Assembly (NCBI GenBank): GCA_963705525.1
Contig: CAVPJW010000007.1
Coordinates: forward strand, 496,001-560,000
DNA: 64,000 bases
Direction of reading: 5' to 3'
Origin: CAVPJW01 sp963705525
Lineage (GTDB): Bacteria > Acidobacteriota > Vicinamibacteria > Vicinamibacterales > CAVPJW01
Every line of letters starts with the position of its first letter. The first letter of the stretch is position 1. A program made the translations under genes and the position numbers. This document shows, piece after piece, positions 1 to 7,417 of this stretch. A model generated the notes under the pieces. That model was not told the origin of the DNA, searched no databases, and was given only the letters and a program-made list of their open reading frames with translations.

Positions 1-1
1 A

Positions 2-487
2 GCCGTGTACGTGCCGGCAGACGACCTGACGGATCCGGCGCCCGCGACCACTTTCGCCCACCTCGACGCCACGATCGTCCTCGAGCGGTCGATCGCGGAA
101 CTCGGCATCTACCCGGCTGTGGATCCGCTGGCCTCGACGTCGCGCGCGCTCGCGCCGGAAATCGTCGGCGAAGAGCACTACGGCGTCGCGCGGCGTGTAC
201 AGAAGGTGCTCCAGCGCTTCAAGGATCTGCAGGACATCATCGCAATTCTGGGCATGGACGAACTGTCGCCGGAAGACAGGCAGACCGTGTTCCGCGCCCG
301 CAAGATTCAACGGTTTCTCAGCCAGCCGTTCAGCTCGGCCCAGGTGTTCACGGGACGCGAAGGCCGGCAAGTAGCAGTAGCCGACACCGTTCGAGGATTC
401 AAGGAGATCCTCGAGGGCAAACACGACGACGTCGCCGAAGATAACTTCTACATGAAGGGCGGAATCGAAGAAGTCAGGCAGAATTGA
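2..487 (+). CDS. atpD: F1 ATP synthase subunit beta, C-terminal part (5' end outside window)
   Basis: The window opens inside this gene; about 161 residues of the C-terminal domain remain. The subunit is the catalytic beta chain of the F1 sector, which makes ATP at the membrane using the proton or sodium gradient. The piece holds the family's C-terminal helical domain, with the DELSEED-type loop seen as DELSPED, followed by the conserved RARKIQRFLSQPF stretch and the AEVFTG-like segment (AQVFTGREG). It ends at a TGA that lies within a few bases of atpC, as in classical atp operons. The frame is open from base 2; a GTG at 5 is an internal Val codon, not a start. Identification is secure; only the N-terminal nucleotide-binding domain is missing because of the window edge. 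Confidence 0.97.
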   Translation, partial: AVYVPADDLTDPAPATTFAHLDATIVLERSIAELGIYPAVDPLASTSRALAPEIVGEEHYGVARRVQKVLQRFKDLQDIIAILGMDELSPEDRQTVFRARKIQRFLSQPFSSAQVFTGREGRQVAVADTVRGFKEILEGKHDDVAEDNFYMKGGIEEVRQN

Positions 488-495
488 CAACCGTC

Positions 496-906
496 ATGGC
501 CGACACCCTGAAGCTCGAAATCGTCACGCCAGATGCCGTCGCCTATTCCGCCGATGTGAACATGGTCACGTTGCCCGCGGTGGAGGGGCAGATCGGCGTG
601 CTGCCGCACCACATCCCACTCCTCACTCAAGTAGTGCCGGGCGAGATGATCGTGCGCAAAGATGGGCGGGACACATTTCTCGCCGTCGGGGAAGGACTCG
701 TCGAGATCACCGGCGACCGCGTGTCGATCGTCACGGATATGGCCGTCGCCGCCGAGAATATCGACGAAGCCAGAGCCGAAGAGGCGCGCCAACGCGCCGC
801 GGCCCGCCTGCGGGACAAGATCTCCGATGAGGAAGTCGCAACGGTCAATGCGACGCTGGTGCGCGCGCTGGCGCAGCTGAAGGTCAGACGTCGCCGCCGT
901 ACATAG
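496..906 (+). CDS. atpC: F1 ATP synthase subunit epsilon
   Basis: A protein of 136 residues, the usual size for the epsilon subunit, which couples rotation in the central stalk to F1 and inhibits ATP hydrolysis. The N-terminal beta-sandwich is clear (LKLEIVTPDAVAYSADV, then VEGQIGVLPHHIPLLT, a family hallmark). The C-terminal alpha-helical hairpin follows, rich in Ala, Glu and Arg (EARAEEARQRAAARL). It lies directly after atpD, confirming the operon. I chose the ATG at 496; a TTG at 484 overlapping the atpD stop is in frame and possible but would add four residues (MTTV) not typical of the family. The C-terminus ends in a run of Arg, which is slightly unusual. Confidence 0.96.
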   Translation: MADTLKLEIVTPDAVAYSADVNMVTLPAVEGQIGVLPHHIPLLTQVVPGEMIVRKDGRDTFLAVGEGLVEITGDRVSIVTDMAVAAENIDEARAEEARQRAAARLRDKISDEEVATVNATLVRALAQLKVRRRRRT

Positions 907-910
907 CCCA

Positions 911-2599
911 ATGATCATTGCCGCGCGCGCCTGGCTCGGGACGTACGATCGGACGTGGCTCCGAGCCGACGTCGTTGCCGGCGTCACACTGGCCGCGTAT
1001 CTCCTGCCCGCAGCGATCGGCGATGCCTCCCTCGCGGGGCTCCCTCCTCAAGCGGGTCTCTATTCGTGTCTCTTCGCCGGACTCGTGTTCTGGCTGTTCT
1101 GCAGCTCGCGACAGACCGCGGTCAGCGTCACGTCCGCCATCTCGCTGCTGATTGGCGCGACGCTCAGTGAGATCTCGGGCGGTGATCCGGCCCGGCATGC
1201 GACGCTTGCGGCGTGCACGGCGTTGATCGTAGCCGTGCTAGCGTTTGTCGCCTATGCGATCCGCGCCGGCACCATCGTCAATTTCTTCTCGGAGACCGTG
1301 CTCGTCGGCTTCAAGTGCGGCGTGGCGCTGTTTCTGATGAGTACACAGTTGCCGAAACTCTTCGGGTTCGGCGGGGCACATGGCGATTTCTGGGAGAACA
1401 CCGGTCATTTCCTTCGCGGCCTGGGTGGGACCAACAGCACGTCCCTCATCCTGGGCCTCGCCGCGCTGGCGGTGCTGGCGCTCGGCAAGGGCGTGCTGAA
1501 GCATCGGCCCGTGTCGTTATTCGTAGTCATTGGTGGCATCGTGGCGGCTCGGATGCTCCATCTCGACGCCCGCGGCGTTGCGCTGCTCGGTCAGGTTCCC
1601 CAGGGATTGCCGATGCCGGCACTGCCGCTGGTCAGTCGAGCGGACATCAACACGCTGCTGCCGCTCGCCATGGCCTGTTTCGTTCTGGCGGCCGTGGAAA
1701 CCACGGCGATCGGCCGGATGTTCTCTGGCAAACACGGCTATCGACTAGACGCGAGCCAGGAGTTCCTGGCGATCGGCACGGCCAGCCTTGCGGCGGGACT
1801 TGGAAGTGGATTCCCCGTGAGTGGCGGCATGTCGCAGTCGCTCGTCAACGAGACGGCCGGCGCGCGCACGCCGCTGTCCGGACTCGTGGCAGCGCTCATT
1901 ACGCTCGCCGTCGCGGTCTTCATGACCGGACTGCTCAGCTACCTGCCGCAACCGGTTCTGGCGGCGATTGTGTTGATGGCGGTCACCGGGCTCATCCAGG
2001 TCGACACCCTGAAAAAGATCTGGCGCTTCAGCCGCGCCGAATTCGCGGTGGCCGCAGTCGCGGTGCTGGGCGTCCTCGGGTCCGGAATCCTCAATGGCGT
2101 CCTGCTTGGCGTCGTAATCTCCATGTTGCTGCTGATCCGCCGTGCCTCGCGTCCCCGGGTCACCGAGATCGGGCGGGTTCCAGGCACTTCCTACTTCGCG
2201 GACATCGTGCGCCATCCGGAAAACGAACGCGTGCCCGGCGTCCTCGTGGTTCGCGCCGAAGGCGCGCTCCTCTACTTCAATGTGGATCACGTGCACGACC
2301 GGTTGATGGCCCTCGTGAACGAACGCGCGGCGCCGCCAGGCCTCATCATCTTCTTCATGGGCAGCGTCCCTTTCACGGACCTCGCGGGAGTGGAGTTGCT
2401 GCTCGATCTGCGATCGACCTTCCTCCGGCGCGGGATCGAATTCCGATTCGCGGAAGTGTCGGACGCGGTCCGCGATGCGCTGAAGCGTCTCGCCTCGGCT
2501 GAGGTAAAGTCGCTGGTTACGGCCCATCAGACTGTCGATGCCGTGCTGGCCGGCTGGAGAGCGACCGGACCCGCGACCAGCGGAACCGCGACCTCATGA
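911..2599 (+). CDS. SulP/SLC26 family inorganic anion permease with STAS domain
   Basis: A 562-residue inner-membrane protein. The first about 420 residues contain many hydrophobic segments of the SulP transport domain, beginning with WLRADVVAGVTLAAYLLP, the typical SulP opening, and later GSGFPVSGGMSQSLVNE, the conserved family segment with the Ser/Gly-rich motif. The last about 120 residues form a cytosolic STAS domain (GALLYFNVDHVHDRL and SVPFTDLAGVELLLDL). Family members carry sulfate, bicarbonate or dicarboxylates by symport or exchange; the substrate cannot be read from sequence. It starts five bases after atpC with no obvious Shine-Dalgarno site, so it may be read through from the atp operon, and its stop overlaps the start of the next gene (ATGA). 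Confidence 0.93.
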   Translation: MIIAARAWLGTYDRTWLRADVVAGVTLAAYLLPAAIGDASLAGLPPQAGLYSCLFAGLVFWLFCSSRQTAVSVTSAISLLIGATLSEISGGDPARHATLAACTALIVAVLAFVAYAIRAGTIVNFFSETVLVGFKCGVALFLMSTQLPKLFGFGGAHGDFWENTGHFLRGLGGTNSTSLILGLAALAVLALGKGVLKHRPVSLFVVIGGIVAARMLHLDARGVALLGQVPQGLPMPALPLVSRADINTLLPLAMACFVLAAVETTAIGRMFSGKHGYRLDASQEFLAIGTASLAAGLGSGFPVSGGMSQSLVNETAGARTPLSGLVAALITLAVAVFMTGLLSYLPQPVLAAIVLMAVTGLIQVDTLKKIWRFSRAEFAVAAVAVLGVLGSGILNGVLLGVVISMLLLIRRASRPRVTEIGRVPGTSYFADIVRHPENERVPGVLVVRAEGALLYFNVDHVHDRLMALVNERAAPPGLIIFFMGSVPFTDLAGVELLLDLRSTFLRRGIEFRFAEVSDAVRDALKRLASAEVKSLVTAHQTVDAVLAGWRATGPATSGTATS

Positions 2600-3990
2600 T
2601 GGGATACATTCAGCACCGGACAGGCCGTCGTCAATTAGGCGGCGCCAGGAGCCTGCTGGTCGTGCTGCTGCTCCTCGCACCGGCCCGTGCGCGCGCACAG
2701 GACCAGGACCCACCACAGGACAAGCCAGAAGAGCGCACGACGGGCCTCCCTCAGACGATCGACTGGACGTTCAACTTCGATGCCGGGTGGGGCAGTTTTG
2801 GATTCGGAAATTCGCTGTTCCTCAACCCGAAGGAATCTGGCGTGATTGAGAACCTCAGCGATCAATGGTTCGAGGGCTACGTCAAGCCCGCCTTGTCGGC
2901 GACGTACACCCTCGCCTCTTCGAGCCAGATCTACGGGACACTGAGCGCGGTCGGAGAGCGCACGTACGGCTCGGTCCCCAGGGCCTTCGGTGAGGACGTC
3001 TCGTCATTTCAGGCGGAAGATCTCGCCATCGGCTGGCGCTCGGGAACATCGCTCGACATTGGCGAAAACGCGTTGGACTTCACCGTCGGGCGGGCGCAGT
3101 ACCAGCTTGGCCACGGGTTTCTGCTGTGGGACGGCGCCGCCGAGGGCGGCAGCCGCGGGGGTTACTGGACCAACGCGCGGAAGGCGTTCCAGTTTGCGGC
3201 GATCGGCAGGTTCAAGCCTGGCCATCACACGGTCGAAGGCTTCTATCTGGACAAGGACGAGCTCGAGGAAAGCGACAGCGGCAGCCGGCTCTGGGGGACC
3301 AATTATGAGTTCAGCCCTAATGATGTGAACACGTTCGGCGCCACTTACATGAGATGGTTCGCCGATCGGGAGTTCAGATCGGAACGGGACGGCTTGAACG
3401 TCTTCAACCTCCGGGCGTACACCGCGCCCATCGCCCGGCATCCGGACCTGTCATTCGAATTCGAGTACGCATCGGAACGGAACGGTGACGCGCTCGACTC
3501 GAATGCGTGGACGCTGCAAGGCACGTATGAGTTCAGCGAGGTTACCTGGGAGCCGACGCTCACCTATCGCTATGCTTTTTTCCAGGGTGACGATCCGAAT
3601 ACGCCGGCGAACGAAGCCTTCGACCCGCTGTTCCTAGGATTCTACGACTGGGGTTACTGGTGGCAGGGTGAGATCGCCGGTGAGTATTTCCTTTCGAACT
3701 CGAATCTCGCGTCGCACCTCGTGCACGCTCACGTCTCGCCAACGGAGGCGATCGGCGCCGGCCTGATGTTGTACTCGTTCAGGCTCGACCAGCCCGGATC
3801 GTACGGGCCGGAGGTCACCGACAAGGATGCAGCATTCGAAAGCGACGTGTACGTGGATTGGGAGGTGAATCACAACTTCACCGTCAGCCTCCTTGGGGCC
3901 TATGCGGATCCCGGGAAAGCCGTGCAGCAGGCCACGGGGCGCACGAAGAATTTCGTCTACGGCATGATCTTCCTCGCGTATCACTACTGA
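2596..3990 (+). CDS. Outer-membrane beta-barrel protein (porin-like), unknown substrate
   Basis: A protein of 464 residues with a Sec signal peptide (hydrophobic LLVVLLLLAP, cleavage near ARA-QD) and a mature chain of alternating polar and hydrophobic/aromatic strands typical of a beta-barrel. It ends FLAYHY, with a terminal aromatic as expected for assembly by the Bam machinery. Segments such as FTVGRAQYQLGHGFLLWDG and ARKAFQFAAIGRF resemble alginate-export or related porin families, but I cannot assign it firmly. The start overlaps the stop of the SulP permease by four bases, so the two are translationally coupled. That suggests an outer-membrane channel working with the inner-membrane anion permease, which is inference from context. 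Confidence 0.8.
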   Translation: MMGYIQHRTGRRQLGGARSLLVVLLLLAPARARAQDQDPPQDKPEERTTGLPQTIDWTFNFDAGWGSFGFGNSLFLNPKESGVIENLSDQWFEGYVKPALSATYTLASSSQIYGTLSAVGERTYGSVPRAFGEDVSSFQAEDLAIGWRSGTSLDIGENALDFTVGRAQYQLGHGFLLWDGAAEGGSRGGYWTNARKAFQFAAIGRFKPGHHTVEGFYLDKDELEESDSGSRLWGTNYEFSPNDVNTFGATYMRWFADREFRSERDGLNVFNLRAYTAPIARHPDLSFEFEYASERNGDALDSNAWTLQGTYEFSEVTWEPTLTYRYAFFQGDDPNTPANEAFDPLFLGFYDWGYWWQGEIAGEYFLSNSNLASHLVHAHVSPTEAIGAGLMLYSFRLDQPGSYGPEVTDKDAAFESDVYVDWEVNHNFTVSLLGAYADPGKAVQQATGRTKNFVYGMIFLAYHY

Positions 3991-4045
3991 CCGATAGAGA
4001 ACTCTTCGCAAATGAAGCGCCTCCGGATTCTGGCATCTCTTCGAA

Positions 4046-4344
4046 ATGCGTGTCGATCACGTTCACGGCAACGTGATTTACGTGTTTGGGAGCGGCGCGC
4101 AGCGGCTTCGACAATTGTCTTCGGGGGAATCGGAGCCGCGTTTTTCAGCGCGGATGAGCTGTCGGGGGAAATCAAGCCCTCGCTCGGAATCGGGGGCCCG
4201 AGATTCGGCGTCAGGTTGCACGTGCGTTACATGCCTGTCTATCTCGGGGATGATCCGTCCGCCGAGGCATGCGATCCCTTCGGATTCTGCGGGGGCTGGC
4301 TCCCGCAGGTCGAATCGATCGCGGGGCTGATTCTCCGCTTCTAG
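4046..4344 (+). pseudogene. Decayed C-terminal fragment of a small outer-membrane beta-barrel protein
   Basis: Two overlapping frames together read as the end of a barrel protein. The frame from 4046 gives VDHVHGNVIYVFGSG. After a shift near 4115 the second frame gives TIVFGGIGAAFFSADEL, then RFGVRLHVRYMPVYLGDD, a CDPFGFC loop, and the terminal SIAGLILRF followed by a stop at 4342-4344. The same order of elements occurs in the intact barrel gene at 21612-22247 and in the second fragment at 10740-11000. An ATG at 4012 opens the second frame, but its first 30 residues are Arg-rich and unrelated to the family, so I do not call it a gene. No N-terminal half or signal peptide is present. Confidence 0.65.
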
Positions 4345-4386
4345 CGCCGAGTCCGGTCGGCGCCCACTCCGACCATCAGGACGTCT

Positions 4387-4402
4387 CTCCGACATATCGG
4401 AG
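4387..4402. promoter_or_regulatory. Palindromic operator CTCCGA-CATA-TCGGAG
   Basis: A perfect inverted repeat with 6-bp arms and a 4-bp spacer, ctccgacatatcggag. A copy differing at one spacer base lies at 15765-15780 in front of the aspartase operon. It sits about 133 bp upstream of a sigma54-like GG-N10-GC element (4533-4549), the usual distance for an enhancer-binding activator. The regulator is unknown. Confidence 0.55.
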
Positions 4403-4407
4403 GCAAA

Positions 4408-4425
4408 TTCCGCATAATAGCGGAA
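4408..4425. promoter_or_regulatory. Second palindrome TTCCGC-N6-GCGGAA
   Basis: A perfect 6-6-6 inverted repeat, ttccgcataatagcggaa, five bases after the first palindrome. It may be another binding site of the same or another regulator. I saw no clear copy in front of aspA. Confidence 0.35.
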
Positions 4426-4532
4426 CGCCCCCAAGCGGTATCTCCCCCCTACCTGCGCAATTTCTCACAGTTTGCGGCCCGGATTGCACATTTGACCCAC
4501 CACTTTGGGCGGATTTGAGTCTAAGTATGGAA

Positions 4533-4549
4533 GCGGCACAGGGCGTGCT
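4533..4549 (+). promoter_or_regulatory. Putative sigma54 (-24/-12) promoter
   Basis: The sequence gcggcacagggcgtgct keeps the invariant GG and GC ten bases apart and matches much of TTGGCACG-N4-TTGCW. A start of transcription about 12 bases downstream would lie near 4560, about 36 bases before the GTG at 4596. That placement argues against the in-frame ATG at 4527 as the start. The element alone would be weak evidence in GC-rich DNA; the shared upstream palindrome raises its value. Confidence 0.4.
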
Positions 4550-4595
4550 GAAACACACATGCCGGACAGGAGACAGGACGAATGGCGGTAAACGC

Positions 4596-6209
4596 GTGAA
4601 CTCCTCGATTGGAGTCAATTCATGGGCCCTCACCCTCCTGTGCCTCTTGGTACTGTTCCCGAACCTGGCTGACGCACAAGTGTCCGGCGTTCGGGGTCCC
4701 GATCGGAAGACCGACGTGCAGACGACGTCTCAGACAGGTAGCGCTCCGACGGCTGGATCGCAGCCTGGTCCGGTGCCGCAAGATGTGGCGGCCGCGGCTT
4801 CGCAGAATCTCGTCACCTGCGAGTCCCAGGTCGGACAGCGAGTGGAGTGCCCAGCTACGACCTCGTCCGGCGTGGCGCTCCTTCATTCGACGGGCACCGG
4901 GCCATGCCTGCTCGGCAAGACGTGGGGCTACGACGACAAGGGCATCTGGGTGTCCGACGGGTGCAGCGGTGTGTTCATCGCGGGCCAGCTTTCGGAACCA
5001 CCGAAGAAGGCGAAACCGTTCGAGTACATTCCCAACGCCGGGTTCCTGCTGTATGACGGGGACAAGGGTCAAATCTATTTCCGGCTCTTCAGCTACGCCC
5101 GTTATCTGAACCAGCGAAACCTGGATTCCAGCTACGTCGACTTCTTCGGCAACACCCGCTCGGTGAAGCAGCGGCAGGACATCCAGCTGCAGAAGTTTTT
5201 CGCGCCGTTCTCGGGATGGTTCATGACGCCGAGGTTCCGCTACTACCTCTATGTGTGGTCGTCGAACTCGTCGCAGGGCGATCCCGCGCAGGTCGTCGGC
5301 GCGGGGAATCTCACCTATTCGTTCAACAGATTCGTGGCCATCGGCGCCGGGATCACCTCGCTGCCTTCCACACGGAGCACGGAGGGACAGTTCCCGTACT
5401 GGCTCGGTGTCGACGACCGTCTCATCGCCGATGAGTTCTTCCGCGGCTCATACACGAGCGGCGTCTGGCTCAAGGGTGAGCTGCACACGAAGGTCAAGTA
5501 CTATGCGATGTTCGCCAACAACCTCAGCACGCTCGGCGTGAGCGCGGCGAGACTCAACAACAAACTCGACACACAGTCCTTCTCGGTCCAATGGCTGCCG
5601 ACGACCGGCGAGTTCGGCCTCTGGGGCACCTTCGGCGACTACGACTTCCACGATAAGGTCGCGACGAGAGTTGGTGTGCACTACACGCACAGCACCGAGG
5701 ACAGGCAAAGCCAGCCGGGCACTGAGTCGATCGAGAACAGCCAGATCCGCCTGACCGACGGCAGCAACATCTTTACGGACAACCTGTTTGGCCCGGGCGT
5801 CAGCGTCGATGAAGTGACCTATAAGATGACGAGTCTCGACGCGGGCATCAAATACAAGGGCGTGTCAGTCGAAGGCGAGTACTACCGGCGGTGGTTGAGC
5901 GACTACATCGGCGTCAACACGAGCGGGATCCCCGACATCAGCGACAACGGGTACCAGCTCCAGACCTCGGCGATGGTCGTGCCCAAGATCCTCCAGGTCT
6001 ATGTCAGCGGGTCGCAGATCTTCGGCGATTACGGCGACGCCTCGGAGGTGCGAGGGGGAGCGAGCTGGTACTTCATGAAGGAGCGTGGTCTGCGCCTGAA
6101 CGGCGAGCTCATGCACGTGAACCGGAGTCCCGTCGGATATACCGCGTATCCGTATCCGGTTGGCGGCAACGGCACCGTGTTCCACATCAACCTCGAGATG
6201 AACTTCTAA
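4596..6209 (+). CDS. Secreted DUF3011-like domain fused to phosphate-selective-porin-like barrel
   Basis: A protein of 537 residues from the GTG at 4596, which gives a compact signal peptide ending LADAQ at about residue 28. Residues about 72-130 look like a DUF3011 domain: four Cys (75, 85, 104, 123) and the hallmark LGKTWGYDDKGIWVSDGC. From about 140 to the end is a beta-barrel of the porin O/P type (IYFRLFSYARYLNQ; FFAPFSGWFMTPRFRYYLY; terminal INLEMNF with final Phe). The protein is therefore predicted to be an outer-membrane channel with a small disulfide-bonded domain in the periplasm. The amidohydrolase gene follows after 19 bases. An ATG at 4527 would give a longer leader but lies upstream of the predicted sigma54 start point. 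Confidence 0.78.
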   Translation: MNSSIGVNSWALTLLCLLVLFPNLADAQVSGVRGPDRKTDVQTTSQTGSAPTAGSQPGPVPQDVAAAASQNLVTCESQVGQRVECPATTSSGVALLHSTGTGPCLLGKTWGYDDKGIWVSDGCSGVFIAGQLSEPPKKAKPFEYIPNAGFLLYDGDKGQIYFRLFSYARYLNQRNLDSSYVDFFGNTRSVKQRQDIQLQKFFAPFSGWFMTPRFRYYLYVWSSNSSQGDPAQVVGAGNLTYSFNRFVAIGAGITSLPSTRSTEGQFPYWLGVDDRLIADEFFRGSYTSGVWLKGELHTKVKYYAMFANNLSTLGVSAARLNNKLDTQSFSVQWLPTTGEFGLWGTFGDYDFHDKVATRVGVHYTHSTEDRQSQPGTESIENSQIRLTDGSNIFTDNLFGPGVSVDEVTYKMTSLDAGIKYKGVSVEGEYYRRWLSDYIGVNTSGIPDISDNGYQLQTSAMVVPKILQVYVSGSQIFGDYGDASEVRGGASWYFMKERGLRLNGELMHVNRSPVGYTAYPYPVGGNGTVFHINLEMNF

Positions 6210-6228
6210 TCGATCAAGAGACAGCACG

Positions 6229-7359
6229 ATGAAGCATCAAGAAGCACTGCGTCGCGCCGCGCCGCCGACGGCCGCGCTGGCCGTCCTGCTCGTCGCATGG
6301 CTTGTGGCGCCGCCCGTCGGCCGGGCAGCGGCACAACAGGCGAACCCCAACGAGTTCAACGACTCGCACTTTCACCTGACGAACTACGTTCAGAAAGGCA
6401 TCACTCCGGGTGATTTTCTGAAGATCATGGGCACTCGCGTGAGCCGTTCGACGCTCTTCGGGATCCCACTGCAGCAGCAGTGGTCGTACGCGAACTCCGG
6501 CGACTTCGCGCCGACGTACTACCTGCAGAGTGATGCGCCGCTCTACTACTACTCCTTCACCGACGCGTACATTGCCAGCGTGTACCGCGCGCTGACGCCG
6601 GCGGAACAGGCGCGCTTCGATCCGATGATCACGGGCTTCAACCCCGCCGACATGTACGGGGTCGATCACATCAGGCGCGTGCTCGAGGCGTTTCCGGGCG
6701 TCTTCACCGGCATCGGCGAGTTCAGCATCCACAAGGAGTTCGTCTCGGCCAAGGTTTCGGGCGAAACGGCCAGCCTGACCAATCCCGCGCTCGATCGCGT
6801 CCTCGATTTCGCGGGCGAAGTGGGCCTTGTCGTGCTCATTCACAACGACCTCGACATGCCGTTCGCGAAGCAGGACACCGAGCCGGTGTATCTGTCGCAG
6901 ATGAAGGCGCTGCTCAAGCGCCACCAGAAGGCGTCGATCATCTGGGCCCACGCGGGCCTCGGCCGCATCGTCCATCCGGTGCAGGCCTCGGCCGAAGCGG
7001 CCGAGCGGAATCCCGAGCAGTTCCACGTCATCGAGACGATGTTGAAGGATCCGGAATTGAGTCATGTCTGCTTCGACATTTCGTGGGACGAGGTGGCCAA
7101 GTACGCGATCGCGACGCCGACATCCATTGAGCGAGTCAGTGACGTACTCAACCGGTACCCCGACCGGTTCTTGTTCGGGACCGACACGGTCGCGCCGGCG
7201 GGGCCGGATCCGTACTTCGCGGTCTTCGATATGTGGACACCGATCTGGAGCCGGCTGACGCCTGAAGCGAGTCTCAAGGTGCGAAAAGGCAATTACGAAC
7301 GGCTCTTCGATGCGGGACGGCGGAGAGTGCGCGAGTGGGAGAAGGCGAACGTCAAATGA
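6229..7359 (+). CDS. Secreted amidohydrolase-family (TIM-barrel) enzyme
   Basis: A protein of 376 residues with a signal peptide of about 36 residues (cleavage near AAA-QQ). The mature part begins with the metal-binding HxH motif (DSHFHL, His47 and His49). Further likely metal or catalytic residues are in VLIHNDLD, IIWAHAGLGR and the late FLFGTDTVAP Asp, the pattern of the amidohydrolase-2 branch. Members hydrolyse or decarboxylate small carbon-nitrogen or carboxylate substrates; the substrate is not evident. It lies between the DUF3011-porin and glutaminase-porin genes on the same strand with short gaps (19 and 58 bases), so it is probably co-transcribed and may act on amides or related nutrients in the periplasm. 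That role is inference. Confidence 0.8.
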   Translation: MKHQEALRRAAPPTAALAVLLVAWLVAPPVGRAAAQQANPNEFNDSHFHLTNYVQKGITPGDFLKIMGTRVSRSTLFGIPLQQQWSYANSGDFAPTYYLQSDAPLYYYSFTDAYIASVYRALTPAEQARFDPMITGFNPADMYGVDHIRRVLEAFPGVFTGIGEFSIHKEFVSAKVSGETASLTNPALDRVLDFAGEVGLVVLIHNDLDMPFAKQDTEPVYLSQMKALLKRHQKASIIWAHAGLGRIVHPVQASAEAAERNPEQFHVIETMLKDPELSHVCFDISWDEVAKYAIATPTSIERVSDVLNRYPDRFLFGTDTVAPAGPDPYFAVFDMWTPIWSRLTPEASLKVRKGNYERLFDAGRRRVREWEKANVK

Positions 7360-7417
7360 CGGCTTCAAGGTCAGTTCGCGTTCAACATAAATTCTCGGAC
7401 AAATTGGGAGGATAGGA

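Noticed and set aside
4012..4344. 110-codon frame as an intact gene
   Set aside because: Only the second half resembles a barrel protein; the first 30 residues are Arg-rich noise and the matching upstream strand is in another frame, so it is a pseudogene fragment.
4269..4595. Upstream extension of the DUF3011-porin frame to 4269 or 4527
   Set aside because: The extension covers the operator and sigma54-like promoter and encodes no signal peptide-like sequence; GTG 4596 gives a proper leader.
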